Source: Planctomycetota bacterium
GTDB lineage: Bacteria > Planctomycetota > UBA11346
Assembly: GCA_003136555.1 (NCBI GenBank)
Contig: PLEW01000121.1
Location: 9,723 to 50,525, forward strand
Length of the DNA: 40,803 nt
Reading direction: 5' to 3'
A program made the translations under genes and the position numbers. How positions within the stretch are numbered: position 1 is the first letter of the stretch; every line of letters starts with the position of its first letter. The notes under the pieces are model-generated. The model was not told where the DNA came from and searched no databases. It was given only the letters and a program-made list of their open reading frames with translations. Below, one piece after another: positions 6,657-16,361 of this stretch.

Positions 6657-9600
6657 GGCCTGGACCCCGCATGGTGTCCGCCCAGGCACTCATCGAGCGC
6701 GGTGATGCACGCCGGGCTGGGCCGATGCACCAGCCAGCCGGAGGACGGATGGTCATGGCTCAGGCCGCGCAGATAGCAGTAGGCGGCGCCACCCAGGTGC
6801 CGGTGCGGTGCATATTCCGGCAGACGGTTGCCGAGATGGCGATGCAGGGCGATGAGGTAGAGCATCCACTGCAGCGGATAGGCGTGCTCGATGGCGTTGT
6901 CCAGCAGCGCCTGGCTGCCGTAGGCGTCGCGCGTGGGCCCGAGCCGGTTCGACTTCCAGTCGATCACCCACCAGCGGCCCTCGATGCAGGCGATCAGATC
7001 GGCCCGGCCGGTGAGGAAGCCGGCGAGGTCGTGGCTGCGCAGCGACTGCATGCGGCTCGCCCACGCCTGCGTGAGCAGCTGGTCGGCATGGTTGCGGAAC
7101 ACCGCCGCCACGCCGTCGAGCCCGTGCTCGGCGGCGATGGCGAGGTCGAAGGACCATTCATGGCGCATGGATGCGGACGGCAGGTCCGCCAGCCGCGTCC
7201 CGGTGCCCGGCACCCGGGTGTGCGCCAGCTCGCCGAGCAGGCCGACCACCACCGCCTCGTGCTCCGGGGCGATGCGCTCGCTGGACAGGAGGTTGCTGAT
7301 GAGCGCCCTGGTGCCGGGCGCATCCGGCGCGCGCAGATCGGCACGCTCGATGATGCGATGCAGGCAATCACCCGGTCCGGCACCGGCGGGGAAGGCATGG
7401 ATGCCGGACGCCGGGGCATCGTCCGCCGCCTCGGGCAGCTCATCGCCCAGGGCGCCCAGCAGCTCCTGCTGTTCGCTGCCCCGGGTCAGGCCGGTGAAGC
7501 TGGTGATCGACCACGCTGGACGGACGGCCGCCAGGGCAGGCTGGGAGCTGAGCGGCTGCCGGCCCTGCGGCAGCGGTGAGCGCGCGATTCCCGGCGGCGG
7601 CGCGACGACCACCTGGATGCCGGGCGCCGGGACCGTGCCCAGCGAGGTCCGCGCGGACGCGAGCGTGGGCGGCCGCGGGTAGTCATCGAGCGCAGCGCCG
7701 GTGGCGAGGTAGGTGCGTCCGCGCAGGGTCGCCCAGCCGAAGGAGCGCAGCTCATCCCGCACCGTCGCCCAGTCGCGCTCGGCGATCCCCGCCGCGCACA
7801 GCTGCGCCTTGGCCATGCCCGCGCTGTGTGCGAGCAGCAGCTGGGCCGCGGCCAAGGTGGCCGGTGACGGCACCGGCGGGCACAGCCATTCCCGGGTGGC
7901 GCGCGCCTGGGTGAAGCTCTGCGGCTCCGGACAGTCGGCCGGCGCCACCCCGGCGATCAGGCTCAGCCCGCTGCGGGCGGCATCGAGTCCCTTCGCCCCC
8001 AGCGGCCCCCAGGCGACATAGGTGCGCTCGGCGGCACGCGTCAGCGCGACGTAGACCTGGCGCACCGCCTCGGCGCGGCTGTCGGCATCGGCCGCCTGCG
8101 CGGTGGTCGCATCGACCTCGGTCCGCCAATCCCAGGTCCAGCCATGCGCGGTGTGCTGCGGGATCGGACGCGCGGCGGCCACCGTGCCATCCCTCAGGCT
8201 GACGAACAGGCTCGAGCGCCTGGGCGTGCACCACAGGAAGGGCGCGAACACCACCGGCCATTCCAGGCCCTTGGCGGCATGCACGGTCATCACCTGCACC
8301 GCGTCGCCGTCATCCTCCAGGCGCAGGCAGGCGGCTTCGGCGGCCACCTGGTCGCGGCGCTCGGCGCGCAGGAAGGCCAGCGCGACCGCCGGCCGCTCGC
8401 CCTGGGCATGCACCAGCTCGGCGACATGGGAGAGGTCGGTCAGGTAGCGTTCGCCACCGGCCTCGCCGAGGAGGCGGGCGCGGGTGGAGCGCTGGCGTAC
8501 GATGCGGCTGACCACGCCCAGCACGCCGAGCTGGTGCCAGGCGCGGGCGAGCGCGCGCAGCTGGGCGAGCTCTGCACCCAGGTCGCCCGCGCTGCCGGCG
8601 AGCAGCTCCTCGCCCGCGCCCCACAGGCGGGTGCAGAGCGCGGCGCGCGCCAGCGCGCCATCATGCGGATCGGCCAGGCTGGCGAGGATGAGGGCGAACT
8701 CCCCGGCCGCCTCGCTGGCGAAGACGCTCTCCAGGCTGCGGTTGACCGCCGGGATGCCGGCGGCGCGCAGGGCATCCGCCACCGCCACCGCCTGGCGGTT
8801 GGTCGCGGTGAGCACCGCCGCATGCCTGGGCGCGAACGCCGCGCTCGCCGCCCGGCCGGGGCCGCCCGGCCGGGTCAGCCGGGCCTCGGCCAGCAGCCGA
8901 TGCACCTCGCTGGCCACCGCGGCGGTCAGCAGGCGCTCGGCGTCGGCCTTCCTGCCCGCCTCCAGCCACCACCAGACCAGATGGCGGGGCGAGCCGTCGT
9001 CCAGACAGCCGGCGTCGCGTGCCGCGCGCACCTCGGTGTAGGCGATGCCCGGGTGGATGAAGGGCTGGCGCTGGTCGCGGAACAGGTGGTTGATCACCGC
9101 GACGCAACCGGGTGCGCTGCGGTGGTTGGCGGTCATGTGCTGGCGCTGGCCAGGCTCGACCGCGCTGTCGACGAACGCGAGATAGGCATGCAGGTCGGCT
9201 CCGCGGAAGCGGTAGATCGACTGCTTGGGGTCGCCGATGCAGCGCAGGAAGCCGCCGTGGAATAGGGAGGTGAGGATCTCGGCCTGCACCGGATCGGTAT
9301 CCTGGAATTCGTCGATCAGGGCCGCCTGGTAGCGCGCCTGCAGCGCCGTGGTCAGGGCCGCACCGCGCCGCGCATCCCGCAGCGCCGCGCGCAGCTGGAC
9401 CAGCACCCCATCCATGGTGATGACGCCGTCCTGGCTGCAGCCCGCCGCCAGGCGCTCATCGACCAGGTGCAGCAGCAGCCGACGTGCGGCTCCGCGCAGC
9501 CGCGACGCATCGCCGGTGAGGCGGGCCGCCTGCCACCGGCGATGCGCCTGCGCGCGGGCCTCGCTCGGCGTCAGGGATGGCCACGACGCCAGCAGCTCCG

Positions 9601-10279
9601 CCGGGTCGCCATCGGCCAGGATGGCGGGCCGGTCGGACCCGACCCAGGAACGGTAGTCACCGTCGAGTGCCGAGAACGTCAGCGGCTCCCCGCCGCCCGG
9701 CGCACCGGGCTCCAGCAGCAGGCGCACGATGGTGGGATCGTCCTCGCTGCTGACCAGCGCCCGCCAGGCCACCCGGCAGCTCGCCAGGCGGCGCTCCTCC
9801 TCGTCGGTGGCGATGGCGATGTCGGGCGGCAGGCCGATGAGGCCGGCGAATTGGCTGAGCACGCGCAGGCAGAAGCCGTGGATGGTGCTGATCGGTGCCT
9901 GGTCGACCACCGCTTCGGCCGCGGCCAGGCGCCGCGCATCGTCAGCCAGATGCGCCAAGCGCCGGGCATGGTAGCGCGCCAGGAAGCCGTCGGCGCGCGC
10001 CTCCGCCATCAGCGCGTCATCGGGGACCTGCACCGCCCACAGCCGACGCGCGAGCGCCAGGCGCTGCCTCAGGCGCTGGCGCAGCTCATCGGTGGCCTTG
10101 TTGGTGAAGGTGACCAGCAGGATGCCATCGAGGGCCGGATGGACGCCATCGGTCAGGCCTTCCACCAGCAGGCGGATGACCAGCGCCGTCAGGGAGAAGG
10201 TCTTGCCGGTGCCGGCGCTGGCCTCGAGCACGGCGGTGACCGGCTCCAGGCGGTGGCCATCGAGGTCGAAGGCGGTCAT
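6653..10279 (-). CDS. recB: Exodeoxyribonuclease V subunit beta (RecB helicase-nuclease)
   Basis: 1208 residues. RecB is a 3'-5' SF1 helicase with a C-terminal nuclease, acting at DNA double-strand ends within RecBCD. Seen: Walker A ASAGTGKTFSL (residues 20-30), TFTNKATDELRQRL, the UvrD-type DEFQDTDPVQAEIL (motif II), GDPKQSIYRFRGAD (motif III), VMTVHAAKGLEWPVVF (motif V) and VYVALTRAAERTYVAW (motif VI). The C-terminal nuclease shows GRADLIACIEGRWWVIDWKS, the usual Asp and DxK metal and catalytic residues. Start and stop are each fixed by four-base ATGA overlaps with recC and recD, so the three subunits are translationally coupled, which favours balanced subunit amounts. Length matches the family. 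Confidence 0.95.
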   Translation of the reverse strand: MTAFDLDGHRLEPVTAVLEASAGTGKTFSLTALVIRLLVEGLTDGVHPALDGILLVTFTNKATDELRQRLRQRLALARRLWAVQVPDDALMAEARADGFLARYHARRLAHLADDARRLAAAEAVVDQAPISTIHGFCLRVLSQFAGLIGLPPDIAIATDEEERRLASCRVAWRALVSSEDDPTIVRLLLEPGAPGGGEPLTFSALDGDYRSWVGSDRPAILADGDPAELLASWPSLTPSEARAQAHRRWQAARLTGDASRLRGAARRLLLHLVDERLAAGCSQDGVITMDGVLVQLRAALRDARRGAALTTALQARYQAALIDEFQDTDPVQAEILTSLFHGGFLRCIGDPKQSIYRFRGADLHAYLAFVDSAVEPGQRQHMTANHRSAPGCVAVINHLFRDQRQPFIHPGIAYTEVRAARDAGCLDDGSPRHLVWWWLEAGRKADAERLLTAAVASEVHRLLAEARLTRPGGPGRAASAAFAPRHAAVLTATNRQAVAVADALRAAGIPAVNRSLESVFASEAAGEFALILASLADPHDGALARAALCTRLWGAGEELLAGSAGDLGAELAQLRALARAWHQLGVLGVVSRIVRQRSTRARLLGEAGGERYLTDLSHVAELVHAQGERPAVALAFLRAERRDQVAAEAACLRLEDDGDAVQVMTVHAAKGLEWPVVFAPFLWCTPRRSSLFVSLRDGTVAAARPIPQHTAHGWTWDWRTEVDATTAQAADADSRAEAVRQVYVALTRAAERTYVAWGPLGAKGLDAARSGLSLIAGVAPADCPEPQSFTQARATREWLCPPVPSPATLAAAQLLLAHSAGMAKAQLCAAGIAERDWATVRDELRSFGWATLRGRTYLATGAALDDYPRPPTLASARTSLGTVPAPGIQVVVAPPPGIARSPLPQGRQPLSSQPALAAVRPAWSITSFTGLTRGSEQQELLGALGDELPEAADDAPASGIHAFPAGAGPGDCLHRIIERADLRAPDAPGTRALISNLLSSERIAPEHEAVVVGLLGELAHTRVPGTGTRLADLPSASMRHEWSFDLAIAAEHGLDGVAAVFRNHADQLLTQAWASRMQSLRSHDLAGFLTGRADLIACIEGRWWVIDWKSNRLGPTRDAYGSQALLDNAIEHAYPLQWMLYLIALHRHLGNRLPEYAPHRHLGGAAYCYLRGLSHDHPSSGWLVHRPSPACITALDECLGGHHAGSRP

Positions 10280-13200
10280 GCCGGACTCCCGGAACGGCCC
10301 AGCACGGCGTGCACCACAGGTCGCCACAGCCGCTCGATGAAGCCGTGCCACGCTGCAGTCGGGTTGTCTATCCCGCGCCACAGCAGCCTGGTCCAGGCCC
10401 GCGGTGCGGCCAATTCGCTGCGCAGGGTGCTCTCGCCGGCATCATCGGCGCCGGATCGCCACGCTGCGAGATGGCTGGCCAGGAGGTCGGCGTTGATGCC
10501 GTCGCCGTGGACATCCCAGCAGTTCGCCGCCAGGTCGGGGAAGTGCGGCTGCGGACGCTGCCAGGCGGCCCGCAAGGCATCGGCGATGCCGGCCCACTGC
10601 CGTTCATCGGCAGCTTCCACGGCCAGGGTGCAGCAGCCATGCAGCTGCCGTGCGAGGCCGCTGCCACGGTCGAGGCCGATGATCACCGTGGTCAGCGGGG
10701 CGGTGCCGGCCTGGCGCGCCTGGGCGTTGACCAGCTGGTGGAGCACCCAGCCGGCGAGCAGATGGCGCCCGCTGAGCGCGCCGCTGTGCAGCGCCAGCGC
10801 TCGATGGCCATCGCAGCGCGTGATGCTGCCGATGACGCGCTGCGGCGCTCCGCCGCCGGGCAGCGCGACATCCACCCGCCAGGAGCTGGCGAGCAGCTCT
10901 GCGCGCTGCGGCTCCTCGCCGCCGAGCGCGGCATCGAGCCTCGCCTTGAGCGTCACGGCATCGGCGGTGATCGCCATGAGCAGGTTGGCCCCCGCCGGGC
11001 CGTGCGGCAGCGCGCCATCCTGGCGCAGCTTCGCCTCCGCCGGCACCTCGCCGGCGAGCAGCCCTGCGAGCACCGTGTCGCGCAGCCGCCAGGAATCCAG
11101 CCCAGCGAGCTCGATCGGCTCGTGATCGGCCAGGGCGTCATCGCGGGCGAAGCGCAGGGCGAGCACGCTCTCGCAGAACGCCCGTGCCGGATCGCCCAGC
11201 CACAGCTGCAGATCGGACGGCCGCAGGTCCTGCGGCACCTGTGCGCGGGAGGCGCCGGTGATGAACGGCCGGACGCCGGGCTGCTGCTCGCCGGCATCGC
11301 GCGCGCGACGCGCCAGCGCCGCGGCGCAGGCCAGCGCATCATGGCTGCGCGGGAGCGTGCCCGTGCCGTCGAAATACGCCGTCGCGCTGGCGTGCAGGCG
11401 GTGCTCGACCAGCACCGCATCCCGGCCGCGGGCCAGCGGCGCTTGGTGCTGGACCTCGGCATCGAGGACGCGCAGCAGATCGTCGATCACCGAGGATGCT
11501 TCGCGCGGGCTGCCGTCGAGCGTCGCCCAGCCGGTCCACGACAGGTGCACGCGCTGGCGCGCGGCCAGGAGCAGGTCGAGGACCAGCTGGCGCGCATCCA
11601 GGCGCACGCTGAGATCGCCACGGCGCCGCCTGGTGGCGGCGACATCGAAGGCGCTGGTGGTGACCAGGCGCGGGAACGAGCTGTCGAGTCCGAGCACGGC
11701 GATCACGGCATGGGGCGCATGGCGCAAGGCGGAGAGCGGTGCGACGGTGATGCCGCCGCGCGACCAGGCCGAGGCGAGCTGATCCTCCATGAGCATGCGG
11801 CCGAGGTGCTTGCGGATGGTGCGCAGGTCGGGGTCGGCGGCCTCGCGCGGGATGGCGGCGATGGCGCCGCGCATGAGCGATAGCGCATGCAGCTCGGGAC
11901 CGCGGTCGGCGGCGACCAGGTCGGCGAGCAGGGTGAAGAGCAGCGCCCGCCAGCTGGCGACCGGCATGGTCCTGGTGCCATCGCCGACCGCCTCGGCGAA
12001 GCGCACCAGGAGGTCGAGGTAGACGGCGATCCCGCCGATCGCGTCGTCATCGCCGAGCAGGCGCGCCCCGGCCGGCCAGCGGCCGGGCACCACCACCTCC
12101 TGCGGGCCGGTCAGCAGGCCCAGCAGCAGGCGGTCCACCCCGGCGCGCCAGCTGCCCTCGTCGCTGCGGTAGGCGCTGCTGCGTGCGCGCTGGAGCGCAT
12201 CCAGCCCCCAGGAGATGCCGGCATCCTCCAGGCGGTGGCGCAGCAGGGCGAGATCCTGCTCATCCAGGCCGAAGCGCCGGCGCAGCGCCGGTGCGTCGCA
12301 CGGCGAGAGCACCTCCTCCAGGCTCGCCGCGCGCCCCGGCAGCTCGAGGATGGCGAGCAGGGCGGTGATCAGCGGATCGACGGCAGCCGGCTGGCCGACG
12401 ATGCGCACCGGGAAGCGGATGCCATCGCCGCGGTCCTCGCCCAGCACCGCGACCAGCAGCGCTGCGTAGGTCTCCAGATCGGTGACCGCGACCAGCACCT
12501 CATCCGGACGGGGGGCGTGCGGGCGGGCCAGCGCATCGACCAGCGCATCGCGCAGCACCTCGGCTTCGCGCAGCGGGCTGTGGGCGCGATGCACGGTGAG
12601 GCTGCGGTCGAGCGGGCCGCGCCAGATCAATGGGCCGCTGCGGGCATCCCAGATCTGCGCCTGCAGCTGCGCCAGCAGCGAGGCGTCGTCCGGCAGGGTG
12701 CGTGGCAGGATGGCATCGAAGTCGACGGTGCGCGTCCTGCCCTCGCCGAGATCGGCGAGCAGCACCGCGAGATCATGCGCCTGGCGCGCCCAGGCGGCCA
12801 GCAGGGGATGACTTCCGGCAAGTCGGCCTCCCATCGGGGTGGTCTCGGGATCGTAGTCCTCGCGCTCGTTGTCCAGCGCCGTCCACAGGCTCTTCTCCGT
12901 GGCGGGCATCAGATGCAGGATGCGCAGGGCGACCCCGCCATGATCCCCCAGCGCTGTCAGCAGCCGCACCAGCAGCGGCGGCAGCGCGCTCGGGGCGATC
13001 AGCCACAGCGCCTGCGGGCAGCCGGCGGGAGGCGGCTGCCCATCCGTCAGCGCACGGGTCAGGGCTTCCAGGCGGCTCGACAGCGGCGGCAGCGCGCCGG
13101 CGCGCTCGCGCAGGCGCGCCCACAGGAGCGGCAGCCACGGGACGGAGGCGGCCTCGGCCACCGGCTTCCCCGCACTCCAGGCCGCGATCCAGTCCGGGCG

Positions 13201-13626
13201 CTCGAACTGGTAGCGATCCAGGATGCCGGCCAGGTGCACCGCCAGGGCATGCCGTCCGGCGCGGTCGAGCCTGGCGGTCGCTTGGCAGAGGCCATCGCAC
13301 TGCGGGCTGCCTGCCAGCCATGCCTGGTCGGCCAGGGCGGCATCGATCGACCAGATCAGCGCTTCCACTCCATAAGGGTCGGGACCGCCGGGCGGCGCCA
13401 CCAGGCTGCGGCAGAACGCGCCGACCGGACGCAGATCGAGGCCGGCGGCGATGCCGTGCTCCGAGCGGAGCGCCAGCTCGGTGGTCAGCCAGCGGCCGAT
13501 CACCTGCCCATGCACCAGCAGGGTGTGGGCCGCGAGCGGATCGCTCGCCTGGTTGCGCGCCAGATCCTGCGCCAGCAGATCCACCGCATCCTCGAAGCGG
13601 GTGTGGGCGATGATGGTGCAGGTCAT
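10276..13626 (-). CDS. recC: Exodeoxyribonuclease V subunit gamma (RecC)
   Basis: 1116 residues, the family length. RecC holds the complex together and contains the Chi-recognition channel, built from inactivated helicase and nuclease folds. The N terminus matches RecC (LLVHGQVIGRWLTTELALRS, then EHGIAAGLDLRPVGAFCRSL). Later segments include LDRYQFERPDWIAAW, LWLIAPSALPPLLVRLLTAL and, in the middle, SPLREAEVLRDALVDAL, the usual RecC/UvrD domain 2 signature. No intact Walker A is seen, as expected for RecC. The ATG at 13626 is chosen over longer frames because MTCTIIAHTRFEDAVDLL begins the conserved fold. It is the first gene of the recCBD operon; 166 bp separate it from the next upstream gene, and the promoter should lie there. 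Confidence 0.93.
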   Translation of the reverse strand: MTCTIIAHTRFEDAVDLLAQDLARNQASDPLAAHTLLVHGQVIGRWLTTELALRSEHGIAAGLDLRPVGAFCRSLVAPPGGPDPYGVEALIWSIDAALADQAWLAGSPQCDGLCQATARLDRAGRHALAVHLAGILDRYQFERPDWIAAWSAGKPVAEAASVPWLPLLWARLRERAGALPPLSSRLEALTRALTDGQPPPAGCPQALWLIAPSALPPLLVRLLTALGDHGGVALRILHLMPATEKSLWTALDNEREDYDPETTPMGGRLAGSHPLLAAWARQAHDLAVLLADLGEGRTRTVDFDAILPRTLPDDASLLAQLQAQIWDARSGPLIWRGPLDRSLTVHRAHSPLREAEVLRDALVDALARPHAPRPDEVLVAVTDLETYAALLVAVLGEDRGDGIRFPVRIVGQPAAVDPLITALLAILELPGRAASLEEVLSPCDAPALRRRFGLDEQDLALLRHRLEDAGISWGLDALQRARSSAYRSDEGSWRAGVDRLLLGLLTGPQEVVVPGRWPAGARLLGDDDAIGGIAVYLDLLVRFAEAVGDGTRTMPVASWRALLFTLLADLVAADRGPELHALSLMRGAIAAIPREAADPDLRTIRKHLGRMLMEDQLASAWSRGGITVAPLSALRHAPHAVIAVLGLDSSFPRLVTTSAFDVAATRRRRGDLSVRLDARQLVLDLLLAARQRVHLSWTGWATLDGSPREASSVIDDLLRVLDAEVQHQAPLARGRDAVLVEHRLHASATAYFDGTGTLPRSHDALACAAALARRARDAGEQQPGVRPFITGASRAQVPQDLRPSDLQLWLGDPARAFCESVLALRFARDDALADHEPIELAGLDSWRLRDTVLAGLLAGEVPAEAKLRQDGALPHGPAGANLLMAITADAVTLKARLDAALGGEEPQRAELLASSWRVDVALPGGGAPQRVIGSITRCDGHRALALHSGALSGRHLLAGWVLHQLVNAQARQAGTAPLTTVIIGLDRGSGLARQLHGCCTLAVEAADERQWAGIADALRAAWQRPQPHFPDLAANCWDVHGDGINADLLASHLAAWRSGADDAGESTLRSELAAPRAWTRLLWRGIDNPTAAWHGFIERLWRPVVHAVLGRSGSPA

Positions 13627-13792
13627 GGCGTCGCATGCCGCTGACGGGATGGCAGGCTCAGGCCAGCCGGCTGGTCGGCGCGCTCGGGGATCGTGGTCAC
13701 GGCAGCGGGCAGTGTGGCTGGCCATTCGGCGCTGGCGAGCCATTTGCGCCGGCTGCGGCGAGGGCGGGTCCCGTGAAGGCCGGCGGCACGCC

Positions 13793-14221
13793 CTAGAAGG
13801 GCAGCGCCAGCGCGCCCGGCTGGCGGTGGCTGAGCGTCAGGATCGCGGCCGAGAACAGGTTCAGCGCGCCCAGCACCAGCAGCGCCCGCAGCAGCCAGCG
13901 CCAGACGACGGCGAGTTCGGGCAGCCACAGCTGCACGCGCGCACCCAGGTGATACTGGTGCACGCCGCAGGCGCCCAGCGCCAGGAGGGTGGTCTCCACC
14001 ACCCACGCCTGCATCAGCGGCTGGGTGCCCACCGACTCGAGGCAGGCGAGGCACAGCACCGTCAGCACGCTGGAGAGCGCCACCGAGGTGATGGCGCGCA
14101 GGGAGGAGAGCGCTCCGGATGCCCACAGCGCCACATAGGGGCCGACGGGGAAGATGGCGAAGGCCAGCAGCCACCAGAGGGGGCGGAGGTGGCGGACGGG
14201 GCGTGCACTCGGCTCGATCAC
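13793..14221 (-). CDS. Four-helix integral membrane protein, unknown function
   Basis: 142 residues if started at GTG 14221. Four hydrophobic segments are evident at about residues 15-38, 42-62, 71-90 and 104-131, with a cationic N terminus (RPVRHLRP), so the N terminus is probably cytoplasmic. No catalytic motif or known family is recognised. It sits between the recC promoter region and the ThuA-like gene, on the same strand as both, 113 bp downstream of the ThuA stop. The frame remains open further upstream, but that part overlaps the ThuA gene in another frame and has shadow-like composition, so the GTG start is preferred. Membrane location is well supported; the role is unknown. Confidence 0.6.
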   Translation of the reverse strand: MIEPSARPVRHLRPLWWLLAFAIFPVGPYVALWASGALSSLRAITSVALSSVLTVLCLACLESVGTQPLMQAWVVETTLLALGACGVHQYHLGARVQLWLPELAVVWRWLLRALLVLGALNLFSAAILTLSHRQPGALALPF

Positions 14222-14334
14222 AGGTATCCCCGGGCGAAGGTGGACGGGAGGCGATGCTCGGGTCTGCGATTCGGCCGAGCTGCGGCCTTCTCCCCAGCTC
14301 GCCGCGCGGCGGGTGGCTGCGGAGGTCCGCCGGA

Positions 14335-15285
14335 TCAGGGCGCGCCGGGTGCGAGCCAGTGCACGGCGTTCTCGACCACGCGCAGCGGCTCGGCCTGCAG
14401 GTAGATGGGGAAGATCTCGTGGCCGGGCCGGAAGTAGCACACCCGCCCCTTGCCCACCTGCCAGGCGGCGCCGCTCAAGGCGAAGGTCTCGCCCTTGTCC
14501 CAGTGCTCGCTGAAGACCACCGCATCGGGCTTCGGGACATGGAAGGGGCCGCCGTACATCTCGGTCTGGGGGATGTCCCAATGCGCCGGCAGTCCGCGGG
14601 CGAGCGGATGGTCGCTCAAAAGGGTGGTCACATGGCTCGGGGCGCCGTCGGCGCGCCAGGCCGGGAACACGCAGCGTGGCAGGGTCAGCTGGTAGTGGTC
14701 GCCGATATGCTCGAACGCCGGCGAGAGCGGCGTCTCCGGCTTGACCGCCTGGCCGATCGGCTCGCGATCGAGGAAGGTCCACTGGGCGGTGGCGCGCTCG
14801 GCCTCGGGCAGGCTGGCCAGGGCGTCGCTCTTGGCGCGTTCCTGCATCAGGCGGATGAAGGGCTTGGACCAGTGAGCGGAGTGCAGCGCGAGCAGGCCCA
14901 GGCGACCACTGAGCACGCGCGACACCACCCGCTCGGCGCGCGCGTCGTCGACATCGCGGTGGTGCTTATGCCCCCACCAGATCACCACATCGGTGCGATC
15001 GAGGACCTGCTCATCAAGCCCCTGCTCCTCATCGGCGAGGCGGACCGCGGTGGCGCTGATGCCGAGGGTCTTGAGATGGGCGACCAGGGCCTCGCCGAGG
15101 AAGCTGGTGCCATAGGCCTGATGCTGCTCGGGCTGCTGCTCATCCCACACCAGCACGCGGATCTCGCCGGCCGACAGCAGGGCATGGGCCAGGATGAAGA
15201 CCAGGAGGGAGCGCCCCACCCGGCTGCATGCATGAGCGAACGCAGCGCGCATCAGGAGAGGGACGGAAGCGGAGAGTATGTGCAT
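14335..15285 (-). CDS. Exported ThuA-like domain protein
   Basis: 316 residues from ATG 15285; ATG 15252 is an alternative. A hydrophobic export signal (GRSLLVFILAHALLSAG) precedes the mature start at EIRVLVWDEQQPEQ. The ThuA fold (class I glutamine amidotransferase-like, named for trehalose utilisation) is shown by VVIWWGHKHHRDVDD and LLALHSAHWSKPF, then SDHPLARGLPAHWDIPQTEM and the late KGRVCYFRPGHEIFP, with the His residues typical of this family. The biochemical activity of most ThuA proteins is unproven; they are often found with sugar oxidation and carbohydrate genes in PVC bacteria. The neighbour upstream is a SASA esterase, which supports a carbohydrate scavenging context. No Shine-Dalgarno is obvious. 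Confidence 0.85.
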   Translation of the reverse strand: MHILSASVPLLMRAAFAHACSRVGRSLLVFILAHALLSAGEIRVLVWDEQQPEQHQAYGTSFLGEALVAHLKTLGISATAVRLADEEQGLDEQVLDRTDVVIWWGHKHHRDVDDARAERVVSRVLSGRLGLLALHSAHWSKPFIRLMQERAKSDALASLPEAERATAQWTFLDREPIGQAVKPETPLSPAFEHIGDHYQLTLPRCVFPAWRADGAPSHVTTLLSDHPLARGLPAHWDIPQTEMYGGPFHVPKPDAVVFSEHWDKGETFALSGAAWQVGKGRVCYFRPGHEIFPIYLQAEPLRVVENAVHWLAPGAP

Positions 15286-15409
15286 GATGACGTCGGCGGT
15301 AGAGGGGGTCGTGCTGGATGCGAGCGTGCATTGAAGGGATCGAAGAACAAGGGGATACGCGATCTGCCGCACCCTGTTGCCACCCGCCGCACGTGATCGC
15401 GCACGCACG

Positions 15410-16204
15410 TCAGTGCTGCAGATCGAGCATCTTCGCTGCATAGCGCTGGCCGAGCGTGCGCGCCGAAGCGGCATTGTAATGGAGGAAATCGCCCTTGTGC
15501 TCCAGCCCCGCGGCCGACACCCAGCCGACATGCGGCACCGTCTGCGCGAGCTCGTGGAGCGCGGCATTGAAGGCCGCCGTGTCAGGGTCCGCCGGATCCT
15601 TGAAGTTCGACAGTTCACCGGCGACGAAGGGGATCTCGCCCGCCGCGAGATCCTGGCGCAATCGGGCGATCAGCGCGGTGAGGGACTGGGCATAGGCGAC
15701 ATGGGCGTGGACATCCGATTCGCCCTGGTGCCAGATGATGCCCGTCAGCACGCCGGCCTTGGTCGCCTCCCGCACCCGCCGGAGCATGTCGTCATAGGGG
15801 TGCGTCGCGGTGGCCTTGTCCGTCGCTCCGGGCACCCACACGGTGATCGAGGTGCCACCGACGGCGCAGGGGATGAGGCCGATGCGCACCTGCGGCTCCG
15901 CCTGCGCCAGCTGCTTGCCGAAGGCCAGGCCCGGTCCCACACCGGCCGCAGGCTTGTCGAAGTGCAGGGGGTCCCTGGCCGGCTGCCAGGTGAGGTCCTT
16001 GGCGAGCATGGAGACACGGGGATCGATCCGCGTGCTCTCCTCGTCAACCACCCCGCGGCCGGCCATGTTCGACTGGCCGATCAGCAGGTAGAGATGGAAG
16101 TGGGGATCAGGCAGGGGCGTCTGATCCTGGGCCTCTGCCAGACCAAGCAGGCACAGGCCGAGCAGCAGCAGGTGGCCGGGCAGGCGGCGGCACGCGCTCT
16201 CCAT
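15410..16204 (-). CDS. Secreted SASA/SGNH-type carbohydrate acetylesterase
   Basis: 264 residues. A cleavable signal peptide ends near residue 25 (HLLLLGLCLLGLAEA). The mature part is an SGNH hydrolase of the sialate O-acetylesterase-like (SASA, DUF303) family, which removes acetyl groups from sugars. Nucleophile Ser45 lies in LIGQSNMAGRG, a Gly block in IPCAVGGTSI, the third block in GIIWHQGESD, and the catalytic Asp239/His242 pair in DFLHYN. All catalytic blocks are present, so it is probably active. ATG 16204 puts a normal signal peptide at the N terminus; ATG 16222 is an alternative. It lies 124 bp upstream of the ThuA-like gene on the same strand. The natural substrate (plant acetyl-xylan or a sialic-type sugar) is not determinable here. 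Confidence 0.88.
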   Translation of the reverse strand: MESACRRLPGHLLLLGLCLLGLAEAQDQTPLPDPHFHLYLLIGQSNMAGRGVVDEESTRIDPRVSMLAKDLTWQPARDPLHFDKPAAGVGPGLAFGKQLAQAEPQVRIGLIPCAVGGTSITVWVPGATDKATATHPYDDMLRRVREATKAGVLTGIIWHQGESDVHAHVAYAQSLTALIARLRQDLAAGEIPFVAGELSNFKDPADPDTAAFNAALHELAQTVPHVGWVSAAGLEHKGDFLHYNAASARTLGQRYAAKMLDLQH

Positions 16205-16361
16205 GGGCACCGGCTCTCGCATGGGCATCGTCAGCAGCCTAGCAGAGGCCCGGCGGTTGGGTAGGGCGCGGGTGGTCGTCGTACAGCAGCAGTCCGGGCG
16301 TAGATCCCCCGCATCAGCGGAAACCCGTTGCCCCGCGAGGGCCGCGATGGGAGTATCCGCC

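Noticed and set aside
5355-6776. 473-codon plus-strand open frame
   Set aside because: It is antisense to recD, with no domain and His/Arg/Gly shadow composition.
11887-13644. 585-codon plus-strand open frame
   Set aside because: It lies antisense to recC and is low-complexity Arg/Gln/Gly; recC is certain.
13627-13743. Upstream extension of recC by 39 codons
   Set aside because: The added residues are Arg/Pro-rich and the conserved RecC start begins at MTCTIIAHTRF.
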